In this document: one piece after another, positions 32,609 to 39,357 of the stretch
Layout: each line of letters opens with the position of its first letter
How positions within the stretch are numbered: position 1 is the first letter of the stretch
Origin: Flavobacteriales bacterium
Lineage (GTDB): Bacteria; Bacteroidota; Bacteroidia; Flavobacteriales_D; Sanyastnellaceae
Reading direction: 5' to 3'
Assembly (NCBI GenBank): GCA_029238785.1
Contig: JAQWFN010000093.1
Span: 1 to 39,357 of the forward strand
DNA: 39,357 nt
Notes under the pieces: generated by a model
The model's database searches: none
Told to the model about the DNA's origin: nothing
Seen by the model: the letters and a program-made list of their open reading frames with translations, nothing else
Translations under genes and position numbers: made by a program

Positions 32609-35239
32609 ATGAGATGTATTGCACTTATTGCTGCAGTGATGTTTTCGACCCTTCTTTTTGGTCAGATGGAACACGCCAGCGGAGAACTTATTGTTCAGCT
32701 TAAAGACAACAATCAAGTTGAAGCCCTTATTCAAGATTTTTCTGAAATCAACGGCAATGACACTGAATTCAGTTTAATTGAAGAACTCAGTGCACCAATG
32801 CACCTTTGGCACTTTAAATTCAACCCAGAGCTTATTGATGAGTCGGTATTACTGCGCTTGGTGAAACAAAACCCCAACGTCAGCCTTGCTCAATTCAACC
32901 ACTTTGTACAAAAACGTGAAACCACACCCAACGACCCGGTTTACGGAAACCAATGGCATCACGAACAAAACAACGATAAAGACATTGATTCTGACCTCGC
33001 TTGGGACATTACAACTGGTGGATTAACGGCTGCTGGTGATGAAATTGTTGTTTGTGTCATCGAGGGAGGTAACCTCAATCACCCCGATTTGATCGATAAC
33101 AAATGGGTGAATGAAAACGAAATTCCAGACAACGGCATTGATGACGATAACAACGGCTACGTAGACGATTACGAAGGTTGGAACGTCAACAACCAAAACG
33201 ACAATTTCGGTGCAACAAATGGTCATGGCACCAACGTATGCGGAATGATTGGCGCTAAAGGAAACAATGAAAACGGTGTTGCTGGAATCAATTGGGATGT
33301 GAAAATCATGGGAATTAGCGGCTACAACATTGGAAGCGAGTCCAACATTATTCAGTGCTATACTTACCCATTGGTTCAGCGTCAATTGTATGCACAAAGC
33401 AATGGAGAATTGGGCGCTTTTGTTGTGGCAACCAACGCCTCTTGGGGTATTGATGGAGGTGATATCAACAGCGTTCCGGTATGGGCGGCGTTTTACGACA
33501 CTTTAGGAACCTATGGTATTTTGAATTGCGGTGCTACAACCAACTCTGCTTTAAATGTAGATGTAGTGGGTGATATCCCAACTGCAGCTCCTAGCGACTA
33601 CATGATTTCTGTTACAGCAACAAATTCAAACGATGTTAGAACTTTCTCTGGCTACGGACAAACAACCATTGATCTTGGTGCTCCAGGGGAAGATGTTTGG
33701 ACCTCCTCTGGATCTGGACAAACAACAAGTACTTCAGGAACCAGCTTTGCTTCGCCCTTAACCGCTGGAGCAATTGCCTTGTTGTATTCTGCTCCTTGTC
33801 CTTCACTCGCGCAAATCATGCATGCCGACCCTCAAGCAGCGGCGGATTTGGTGAGACAAGCTTTATTTGATGGGGTAGACTTGGTACCCAACTTAACTAC
33901 TGAGTGTGTTACCGGTGGGCGATTAAATGTATTCAACAGCTTACAAATCCTTTTGAATAATTGCTCTTTTGACGAATGTTTACCGCCGTTTTCTGTTGCC
34001 GCTACTCCTGCTGCAGATGGTGCTTACAGCATTACTTGGAACGGTTTGGGTTCGATGACGTCTTTTGGTTTGAGATACCGCGAAGCAGGTACTCCTGATT
34101 GGACCAACATCGAAGGCATCGAAGGAAGCACTTACCTTTTAGAAGACCTCCTATGGTGTTCTGAGTATGAGTTAGAAATGTATGCGAACTGCGAAAATGG
34201 AGATAGCGACTGGACCAGCACCTTGACCTTTGAAACCGACGGATGTTGCGAATTACCCGCCGACGATAGTTTGGTGATTTCCAACCTCAGTGAGAATGGG
34301 GTGAGTTTAACTTGGGAAAGCGTTTTAGCAGCGAGCAGTTACCAATTGAGCATTACGCCAGAGGGTGGATCACCCATTCTTGTTGAAGGCATTGAGGTAA
34401 ACAATTACACTTTCAGCGATTTAACGCCTTGTACCGATTATGAAGTGATGATCGGTATCATTTGCCAAGACGGTACGGTGCTCGCTTTAGAAAATTATGA
34501 TGATTTCAGAACTCAGGGATGTGGGGCTTGTACTGACAATGAGTATTGTTTTACATCTGCTGAAGGAACAGAAGAATGGATTGATGAAGTAGGTGTTTCA
34601 AATGTTGTTTCAAACACTGGTTCTGATGGCGGCTATGGCGATTACACTGGCGACGAAAGTCTTGGATGGGTGTATTACAAGCAGAATCCAGAGTATAATA
34701 ACATCACCCTAATTCCTGGTTTTGATGGCAGCACATACAACGAAAACTTTAAGGTTTGGATTGACTTCAACCAAGACGGTGAATTTGGTGATGGAGAAGA
34801 GATTGTTTCTGAAACCAGCAATCAAGGAATTACAGTTGACAACATTGCTATTCCTACTGATGCCTTGGTAGGAAGCACCAGAATGAGAATTTCAATGCGT
34901 TGGAGTTCGTTCAACCAACCTGCTCCTTCGCCTTGCGCCGAGTACGAGTTTGGTGAAGTGGAAGACTATTGCATCTTCATTGAAGAATTCAACAGTGTTG
35001 ATGAAAACGCTGTAAGCACCTTGAACATCTATCCTAACCCGGCCAACGACATGGTGAACTTGCCCATGAATGCTGCGGTGAATTACGAGCTTTGCGATGC
35101 CAGTGGAAGAGTCATACTACGCACCAACGGAACAGTTGGAAGCATTCAGCTCGATCAGCTTTCAAATGGCTTATACTTTTTGAGGTCGATTGGAGCGGAA
35201 GGAATGATTTCGAGCACTAAATTGATTGTTCAGCACTAA
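32609..35239 (+). CDS. Secreted subtilisin-like (S8) protease with T9SS sorting domain; catalytic Asp position is Glu
   Basis: 876 residues from the ATG at 32609 (signal peptide about 1-19, cleavage near FGQ); an upstream in-frame ATG would put a non-hydrophobic leader before it. A propeptide-like region (about 26-115) precedes the S8 domain (about 125-455): the position of the catalytic Asp reads VCVIEGGNLNHPDL (Glu152), the His motif is NGHGTNVCG (His206) and the Ser motif is SGTSFASP (Ser379). A Ca-binding-like stretch DNGIDDDNNGYVDD follows the first motif. Next come two fibronectin-III-like domains (about 465-560 and 565-650), a GEVEDY-type beta domain (FGDGEEIV to EYEFGEVEDYC) and a type-A T9SS C-terminal domain beginning NIYPNPANDMVN. 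It is probably exported and surface-attached or released. With Asp replaced it may be less active or inactive. Confidence 0.93.
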   Translation: MRCIALIAAVMFSTLLFGQMEHASGELIVQLKDNNQVEALIQDFSEINGNDTEFSLIEELSAPMHLWHFKFNPELIDESVLLRLVKQNPNVSLAQFNHFVQKRETTPNDPVYGNQWHHEQNNDKDIDSDLAWDITTGGLTAAGDEIVVCVIEGGNLNHPDLIDNKWVNENEIPDNGIDDDNNGYVDDYEGWNVNNQNDNFGATNGHGTNVCGMIGAKGNNENGVAGINWDVKIMGISGYNIGSESNIIQCYTYPLVQRQLYAQSNGELGAFVVATNASWGIDGGDINSVPVWAAFYDTLGTYGILNCGATTNSALNVDVVGDIPTAAPSDYMISVTATNSNDVRTFSGYGQTTIDLGAPGEDVWTSSGSGQTTSTSGTSFASPLTAGAIALLYSAPCPSLAQIMHADPQAAADLVRQALFDGVDLVPNLTTECVTGGRLNVFNSLQILLNNCSFDECLPPFSVAATPAADGAYSITWNGLGSMTSFGLRYREAGTPDWTNIEGIEGSTYLLEDLLWCSEYELEMYANCENGDSDWTSTLTFETDGCCELPADDSLVISNLSENGVSLTWESVLAASSYQLSITPEGGSPILVEGIEVNNYTFSDLTPCTDYEVMIGIICQDGTVLALENYDDFRTQGCGACTDNEYCFTSAEGTEEWIDEVGVSNVVSNTGSDGGYGDYTGDESLGWVYYKQNPEYNNITLIPGFDGSTYNENFKVWIDFNQDGEFGDGEEIVSETSNQGITVDNIAIPTDALVGSTRMRISMRWSSFNQPAPSPCAEYEFGEVEDYCIFIEEFNSVDENAVSTLNIYPNPANDMVNLPMNAAVNYELCDASGRVILRTNGTVGSIQLDQLSNGLYFLRSIGAEGMISSTKLIVQH

Positions 35240-35284
35240 AAAAGCTAGAATAAGTAAGCAAACCTGCAAGAATGCTTATTGAAG

Positions 35285-35319
35285 AACCCGGAGCACAGTG
35301 GCGTGTTTCGGGTTTTTTT
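35285..35319 (+). terminator. Terminator of the subtilase gene
   Basis: AACCCG..CAC and GTG..CGGGTT form a stem followed by TTTTTTT, 45 bp after the stop. Confidence 0.8.
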
Positions 35320-35337
35320 CTGGTCGAATGAAAATGG

Positions 35338-35708
35338 GTTTAGAGCTGCGCCAGTTTAGGTTGCTCGCGCAACTGTTGAAGCGCTTTCGCGTGGGGGTTT
35401 AGCTTGCTGACACATTGTTTTGAGTAGGCCTATTCAAAAAATACTTCATAAATCGAAATTCGTTAATCCTTGTTCGATATTCTTTTCGATTGATGAACAA
35501 GGCATACTGACTAACGATGGAAAAGGTTTAGGGCTACGCCGGTTTAGGTTGCTCGCGCAACTGTTGAAGCGCTTTCGCGTGGAGGTTTAGCTTGCTGACG
35601 CATCGTTTTGAGCTCTCCAATTCATTAAAAACTTCTAAAATCGATCTTCGTTAATCGATATTCGATATTCTCTTTTCGATTGAAGAACAAGGAACACCGA
35701 TTAGCGAT
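35338..35708 (+). repeat. Two tandem ~180-bp GTTTAG-punctuated elements
   Basis: Copy A starts at 35338 and copy B at 35526 (period 188). Each begins GTTTAG-(AGCTGCGCCA or GGCTACGCCG)-GTTTAG-(a hairpin GTTGC-TCGC-GCAAC plus a GC-rich stretch)-GTTTAG-CTTGCTGAC, nearly identical in both. Each continues into an A/T-rich half with TCGTTAAT, TTCGATATTC and GAACAAGG. In copy A the second half can fold: CCTTGTTC pairs with GAACAAGG, inside TCGTTA/TAACGA. The GTTTAG-GGCTnCGCC module is shared with the array at 49-270. It lies between the subtilase terminator and the 3' end of fic and contains no ORF. Confidence 0.88.
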
Positions 35709-35732
35709 TTTTGAAGTGGATTTGGAGGAGTG

Positions 35733-36851
35733 TTAAAATCTGTTCGAGCAACTCAAATCAAAATTTAGTGCGTAGGATGTACTTCTTCCACCAGATTCAT
35801 TCTTCCTCAAAATTCCTTTTTCGATCAAATCGTTGATGTCTCTTGTTGCCGTCATTTTGGTGCATTTCGTCATTCTAGTCCATTTTGAAGAGGTCATTTT
35901 ACCCTCAAAACCATCGACCAATTTCTTCAGCACCTTTATTTGGCGATCGTTCAATTTTACATGAGCGTTTTTCTGCCAAAATTGTCTTTTGAAATCGACC
36001 TTGATAAGCACCTTTTCTGCATTGGTAATGGCCTCTTTGAGTATTTCAAAAAACCACAAAATCCCGTTTGAAAGGTCTAAATCATCATTACTCGATTTGT
36101 TCAGTTGGTGGTAATATTCTTTTTTATTCAAAAGGATGGTATTGGAGAAACTGTAGAACCGCAATGCTGATTTATCTGCTTCACACAATAATTTATCAAC
36201 TATGGCCCTTCCAATTCTTCCATTTCCATCATCAAAGGGGTGAATAAGCTCAAACCACAAATGAGCAATGGCCGCTTTAAGAAAAGGATGTTGGTTGTTT
36301 TCATTAATGTAAGCAATCAATTCCTGCATCATTGAAGGAACCAATTGTGAATTAGGAGCTTCGTAGTGAACAATTTCTCTTCCCATTGCTCCAGAAACAA
36401 TTTGCATGGGTTCTTTTGATGTTCTCCAATGCCCAACTTCTATTTTTTTGCCTGCTGACCTTCCCGTTGGAAATAGCCCTGCGTGCCAATCAAACATTCT
36501 TTCCTCAGTTATTGGTTCTTGATAATTCCTCGTTGCATCTAAAAACAGATTTACAGCGCCCTCAGCCTCTTCTGATTTTTCGAAAGAACTTTCTTGAATG
36601 TCAATACCTAGATTTTTAGCGATGGAAGATCTAATTTGTGATTCCATGAATACTTCACCCTCAATCTCACTGTTGTTCATCACATCCAAAATCCCAGTCT
36701 CCAAAGCAGACTTCTCTTTTGCTTCAAATCCCAAAATATCTAATTTACCTAACAATTGATTTTGAAGGGCAACGAGTTCCAATAAGCTATTGTTCACCAG
36801 CTTTTCGTCCCAAAAAAAATGAGGCCAATTTCTCAATTTATAGACATACAT
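35733..36851 (-). CDS. Fic-domain protein (probable AMP-transferase) with C-terminal winged helix
   Basis: 372 residues. The N-terminal DUF4172-type region contains NNSEIEGEVF (about residues 59-68), where many relatives have (S/T)xxxE(G/N) as inhibitory motif; here the first position is Asn rather than Ser/Thr. The Fic motif is complete: HPFDDGNGRIGRA, with the catalytic His and the phosphate-binding GNGR loop. The last about 70 residues (DRQIKVLKKLVDGF to a TATRDINDLIEKGILRK recognition-like helix) form a predicted winged helix. Fic proteins usually transfer AMP to target hydroxyls. The DNA-binding end and two palindromes over the start (36851-36911) suggest autoregulation (inference). TATATTCG (minus strand, 36856-36863) ends exactly 4 nt before the ATG. 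Confidence 0.92.
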   Translation of the reverse strand: MYVYKLRNWPHFFWDEKLVNNSLLELVALQNQLLGKLDILGFEAKEKSALETGILDVMNNSEIEGEVFMESQIRSSIAKNLGIDIQESSFEKSEEAEGAVNLFLDATRNYQEPITEERMFDWHAGLFPTGRSAGKKIEVGHWRTSKEPMQIVSGAMGREIVHYEAPNSQLVPSMMQELIAYINENNQHPFLKAAIAHLWFELIHPFDDGNGRIGRAIVDKLLCEADKSALRFYSFSNTILLNKKEYYHQLNKSSNDDLDLSNGILWFFEILKEAITNAEKVLIKVDFKRQFWQKNAHVKLNDRQIKVLKKLVDGFEGKMTSSKWTRMTKCTKMTATRDINDLIEKGILRKNESGGRSTSYALNFDLSCSNRF

Positions 36852-36911
36852 GTTACGAATATAAGCTTTTTCGTAACACTAAATGTTACGATTAAAGGTT
36901 TATTCGTAACA
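36851..36911. promoter_or_regulatory. Double palindromic operator over the fic start codon
   Basis: Two perfect inverted repeats TGTTACGA-N12-TCGTAACA at 36851-36878 and 36884-36911, starts exactly 33 bp apart (about three helical turns). The proximal one overlaps the fic start codon and contains the -7 element TATATTCG. A further half-site-like TTTCGTTAA lies just upstream at 36914-36922. Confidence 0.85.
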
Positions 36912-37007
36912 TTTTCGTTAAAAAACAAGTCAAATTGCTTGTTCACATTCGTTTGAGGTTCATACCGGCAGGGCTGATGACGGGGGTTTAAATCTAAGAA
37001 TAACAAG

Positions 37008-37238
37008 GTGAAGAGCTTGGAAAGAAGGAAAGTGTTTTTATACCCAGACCTTTCAAAAGATGGAAGCTCATTTGACCTTTGGAACAAGAAAGCACAAGAG
37101 TTTAATTCAGTGAATTCAAACATGGACTTCAGTACATCGAAATTCCTTGAGGAGCGAGCTACACCCGAAGAAAAGGAAAGAGGGCTTGACCTTGCAGACT
37201 ATTTAGTTCGGTTTGATTGGAAAAACTTCAGAGTGTAG
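37008..37238 (+). CDS. Small unknown protein
   Basis: 76 residues beginning at a GTG (37008); there is no upstream ATG before an in-frame stop. The sequence is charged and protein-like, mostly helical in its second half (ATPEEKERGLDLADYLVRF), with FLYPDLSKDGSSFDLWNKKA at the front and an aromatic end (FDWKNFRV). I do not recognise it. It starts 157 bp from the divergent fic gene. It could be a remnant of a longer gene, since the start is weak. Confidence 0.45.
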   Translation: MKSLERRKVFLYPDLSKDGSSFDLWNKKAQEFNSVNSNMDFSTSKFLEERATPEEKERGLDLADYLVRFDWKNFRV

Positions 37239-37367
37239 AAAATTTAAAAATGAAGAGCAAACAAAACCTTTTGAAAATTATACGCGCGACAGATGGCAAC
37301 ATAACACACGCGAACAGATGCCCCAATAATAAAAAATACACGCGCGACAGATACCAAGATAAATTTG

Positions 37368-37395
37368 AAAGGCTCTACTTAGGTAGGGCTTTTTG
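37368..37395 (+). terminator. Intrinsic terminator
   Basis: AAAGGCTCTAC-TTAG-GTAGGGCTTTTT gives an 11-bp stem (two G-T pairs) with a T-run on the plus strand. It probably ends the transcript of the small gene at 37008. Confidence 0.7.
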
Positions 37396-37471
37396 CTTGT
37401 ACAATAAATTCAAAATTTATTCAGCCATAAAAAGACGCGGCTTGCATGGTTGTTTAGATAAATCAAAGGGC

Positions 37472-37496
37472 TAAATACCGACCCCTACCCCTTCAA
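37472..37496 (+). repeat. 25-bp direct repeat, left copy
   Basis: TAAATACCGACCCCTACCCC followed by TTCAA, repeated with one mismatch at 39158-39182. The pair flanks the 37570-38835 gene and is 1686 bp apart. Confidence 0.8.
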
Positions 37497-37569
37497 TAAT
37501 TTTCCTTCGGCTCAAGCACATTATGTTCAAGAGATCAAGACATATGAAAAGAAGAATACTCAATTGGTT

Positions 37570-38835
37570 TCATTCACAAGAAGCACCAAAACTTCCTAAG
37601 CACTCAAGCAAGTCCGCTGCATTGACCACTCCATCAATGTTTAAGTCCGCTGGACATATATTCTCAGGAACAGAGGCTACTCCATCAGCAAAAGCTCCAT
37701 CGTAAACCGCTTGGTCATTTGAAGTGATATCACAATCTTCATATACGCATGACCCATCATCAAGAGTCGCATTAGCATTGAAATTAGATGCTTCTTCATA
37801 AGTACATCCAGTGATTTCATTTGAATCACAGATGCCATTTAAGTTATAATCACTAATACAGTCACCACCACATATACCTAGAGCATCAGTAACAATATCA
37901 GGACATCCACACTCATAGATAGCACCAAGGCCATTACATACACCACATTCGTCTAGCTCGCCGCCTATACAATCGTCCACATCGTCGCAGATGCCATCGG
38001 CGTCAGCATCGGCCGCACAAGTACCGCCGCACACACCAAGGGTATCAAGCATATTTCCATCGCAGTCGCAAGCGCCGTCTGGGATACCTGTTCCTCCACA
38101 TACTCCACACTCATCAAATACGTTCCCTTCACAGTCACAAAAACCTTCTGGAATGCCGAAGCAAGAACCATCGTCCATTGTTGCAGTGTCATCGTAGTTA
38201 CAAGCGGTAGTATCTGTGCAACCTAACACAGGGCAGTTCTCGGTTGTGTAGGAGTTGAGGTGTGGCGGTACTTCAATCCATAAGCCGCACTGGTTGATGG
38301 TACTGTAGTTGAAGATGGCACCGTGGTTGAAGATGAGCCCGTTGTTTTCGATGAGCTCGTTGTTGTCGATGAGCCCGTTGTTTTCGATGAGCTCGTTGTT
38401 GTCGATGAGCCCGTTGTTGTCGATGAGCCAGCTGTTTTCGATGAACCCGTTGTTGTTGATGAACCCGCTGTTGTTGATGAACCCGTTGTAGATGAACCCG
38501 TTGTCTTCGAAATTGGATCTGTTGCTGATGAACCCGTTGTTGTTGATGAGCCCGCCGTTGTCGATGTTGATGGTACTGTAGTTGAAGATGAACCCGTTGT
38601 TGTCGATGATCCCGTTGTTGTTGATGATCACGAAGTTGTTGATGATGTCGTTGTTGACGACGGTCAGTCCAGCGGGAATGGTGGCCTCATTAACTAGGGC
38701 AGGCAACCCATTACTCCAGTTACCAGCAATACTCCAATCGGTGCTAATGGCTCCAGTAAAAGTGGTTTGAGAATAAGTAGCAGTTGACAAAAAGCAGAAT
38801 ACTGCTAGAGATAGAAATGAGACTAAGGTTTTCAT
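37570..38835 (-). CDS. Secreted hexapeptide-repeat, Cys-rich protein with dockerin-like C-terminus
   Basis: 421 residues from the ATG at 38835 (signal peptide about 1-22, ending ATYSQ); a start 11 codons upstream is possible. After a short G.W..GLP segment come about 18 six-residue repeats of the form G(F/L)IxNN (residues about 60-175), which should stack as a beta-solenoid. Then follow GCTDTTACNYDDTATMDDGS and a related GCTYEEASNFNANAT copy, CDCxGNxxDxCGVCGG modules, a TSP3-like Ca-binding stretch (ADADADGICDD) and a C-terminal DLNIDGVVNAADLLECLGSF that resembles a dockerin Ca loop. The modules are typical of exported proteins of marine Bacteroidetes. No canonical T9SS domain is present; the dockerin-like end may serve in anchoring or sorting (inference). 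The DNA repeats (18/36 bp) are nearly identical and prone to slippage. Confidence 0.88.
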   Translation of the reverse strand: MKTLVSFLSLAVFCFLSTATYSQTTFTGAISTDWSIAGNWSNGLPALVNEATIPAGLTVVNNDIINNFVIINNNGIIDNNGFIFNYSTINIDNGGLINNNGFISNRSNFEDNGFIYNGFINNSGFINNNGFIENSWLIDNNGLIDNNELIENNGLIDNNELIENNGLIFNHGAIFNYSTINQCGLWIEVPPHLNSYTTENCPVLGCTDTTACNYDDTATMDDGSCFGIPEGFCDCEGNVFDECGVCGGTGIPDGACDCDGNMLDTLGVCGGTCAADADADGICDDVDDCIGGELDECGVCNGLGAIYECGCPDIVTDALGICGGDCISDYNLNGICDSNEITGCTYEEASNFNANATLDDGSCVYEDCDITSNDQAVYDGAFADGVASVPENICPADLNIDGVVNAADLLECLGSFGASCE

Positions 38836-38857
38836 GGCTTTGGTTAAGGTAATGCTA

Positions 38858-38888
38858 CAAAGATACAAAGTGAGTCTAGACTACGCAA
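38858..38888 (-). promoter_or_regulatory. Promoter of the hexapeptide-repeat protein gene
   Basis: On the minus strand TTG (38886-38888), a 20-nt spacer and TATCTTTG (38858-38865): a full match to the Bacteroidetes consensus. The same 20-nt spacing is found at rplM. It predicts a 5' UTR of about 18 nt. Confidence 0.7.
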
Positions 38889-39157
38889 TACCAGGCATAT
38901 CCTCTTGCTTGATCTGAGGGATGTAGAAAATGAAAAAACACATCTCAGGCCTCATATTTCGATCTTACGAAGACCCTTATGTATTCTAAGGTATTTGATC
39001 GGTGTAAAAAGTGAAAAAAGTGAAGCCCTAAAAAAACTTTTTTTTTTCGCAGCCTTGACCGATGGCAGCAACTCTCTTGTTGTTGCAAAAAAACCAAAAA
39101 AAATCAGACTCGAAAAGAGAAACCTTTGCAACGGTTGGCTACAAGTTAAAGCCGTTT
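38889..39157. other. Intergenic stretch with A/T homopolymer runs
   Basis: It contains a T10 run (around 39040) and several A7-A8 runs. An open frame 38905-39186 crosses the homopolymers and has no recognisable feature, so it is not called. Confidence 0.35.
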
Positions 39158-39182
39158 TAAATACAGACCCCTACCCCTTCAA
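39158..39182 (+). repeat. 25-bp direct repeat, right copy
   Basis: TAAATACAGACCCCTACCCC followed by TTCAA; differs from the left copy (37472-37496) by one base. Confidence 0.8.
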
Positions 39183-39357
39183 ATAAATTGGTTTTTGTGC
39201 AAATCGTGTGCAAATGAAAAAGGGCTTCGAACGCTGAAACGCTTGAAACCCTTACTACTCTAAGCTCCTCCTTCCCGAAGGCTTTCGGGATAAACTTACG
39301 CTCGAATCAAGGGGTTGGGTTTTTGGAAAAGATTTAACCCTCACCCAAAATGTTGCG
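39183..39357. other. Window end: short repeat and hairpins, no gene
   Basis: GTGCAAATC-GTGTGCAAAT at 39197-39215 is a direct repeat of GTGCAAAT. AAGGGCTTCGAA.CG (from 39221) pairs imperfectly with CG.TTGAAACCCTT. TCCCGAA-ggc-TTTCGGGA (39272-39290) is a clean hairpin. No ORF or tRNA was seen. Confidence 0.4.

Larger units (their letters stand above)
37239..37569. other. Gap with triple ACGCG-ACAGAT repeat and terminator
   Basis: Three related 13-15-base words lie at 37282-37294 (ACGCGCGACAGAT), 37307-37319 (CACGCGAACAGAT) and 37338-37352. AATAAATT-caa-AATTTATT is a perfect inverted repeat at 37403-37421. An open frame from an ATG at 37250 to 37474 crosses all of this, but its protein has no recognisable feature and I do not call it. 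Confidence 0.4.

Noticed and set aside
36950-37000. Possible tRNA fragment (GGTTCATACC, GGGGGTTTAAATC)
   Set aside because: No acceptor, D or anticodon stem can be drawn around it.
37282-37352. Short CRISPR-like array (three ACGCG..ACAGAT words)
   Set aside because: Words are only 13-15 bp, imperfect, and spacing differs (about 25 and 31 bp); no cas genes.
38323-38697. Plus-strand open frame encoding a VVDEPVV-type repeat protein
   Set aside because: It is the mirror of the 18-bp coding repeats of the real minus-strand gene, which has a signal peptide, domain structure and a consensus promoter.
38905-39186. Plus-strand 93-codon frame near the window end
   Set aside because: It runs through long T and A homopolymers and the flanking 25-bp repeat, with no recognisable features.

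Overview
The window looks like a chromosomal segment of a member of Bacteroidota, most likely Flavobacteriales (a Cryomorphaceae/Crocinitomicaceae-type, probably aquatic, lineage). The reasons are a single-chain MurF-Alr fusion, a secreted protease with a type IX secretion (T9SS) C-terminal domain, a Cys-rich surface protein with GCTDxxACNYD modules, promoters of the Bacteroidetes kind (TAnnTTTG at -7, sometimes TTG about 20 nt upstream), and start codons mostly without Shine-Dalgarno sequences.

Layout. 1-300: tandem 84-bp array punctuated by CTAAAC. 306-1181 (-): membrane-anchored coiled-coil protein. 1473-4727 (+): egtB, egtD, a DUF427 protein and an unknown protein; a class-V PLP enzyme (4739-5845, -) converges on them and is a candidate C-S lyase. 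6045-6635 (+): HigB/HigA-type toxin-antitoxin with a palindromic operator. 6632-7636 (-): NAD-dependent epimerase/reductase. 7726-11208 (+): uvrC and a large helical unknown. 11215-12246 (-): thiL. 12446-12697: remnant of a four-helix-bundle (23S-IVP family) gene. 12873-20010 (+): Fe-S assembly run sufA-B-C-D-S-E-T followed by dxr. 20083-24126 (-): rplM-rpsI-rpsB-tsf-terminator-pyrH-frr. 24737-29289 (-): lipoprotein, DUF2490 protein and a 1143-residue outer-membrane protein. 29342-32496 (+): tdk and murF-alr. 32609-35239 (+): T9SS subtilase with an unusual catalytic-Asp position. 35338-35708: two copies of a ~180-bp GTTTAG-punctuated element. 35733-36851 (-): Fic protein under a double palindromic operator. 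37008-37238 (+): small unknown gene. 37570-38835 (-): hexapeptide-repeat, Cys-rich, dockerin-ended surface protein, flanked by a 25-bp direct repeat. The end of the window holds no clear gene.

How the parts work together. Most of the window is housekeeping: translation (ribosomal proteins, EF-Ts, RRF), pyrimidine metabolism (UMP kinase, thymidine kinase), Fe-S assembly placed next to the isoprenoid gene dxr (whose pathway later needs the Fe-S enzymes IspG/IspH), peptidoglycan precursor synthesis, and DNA repair. The accessory content is a thiol-histidine (ergothioneine-type) cluster, a toxin-antitoxin pair, an autoregulated-looking Fic gene and surface/secreted proteins.

The most unusual signals are non-coding: (i) two arrays built from GTTTAG separated by tiny GC-rich hairpins, both downstream of a gene and in the same orientation relative to it; (ii) two identical TGTTACGA-N12-TCGTAACA operators exactly 33 bp apart over the fic start; (iii) a recurring TAnnTTyn-N4-ATG arrangement at five unrelated genes that predicts leaderless mRNAs; (iv) the same long palindrome embedded in frame in the signal peptides of two adjacent genes.
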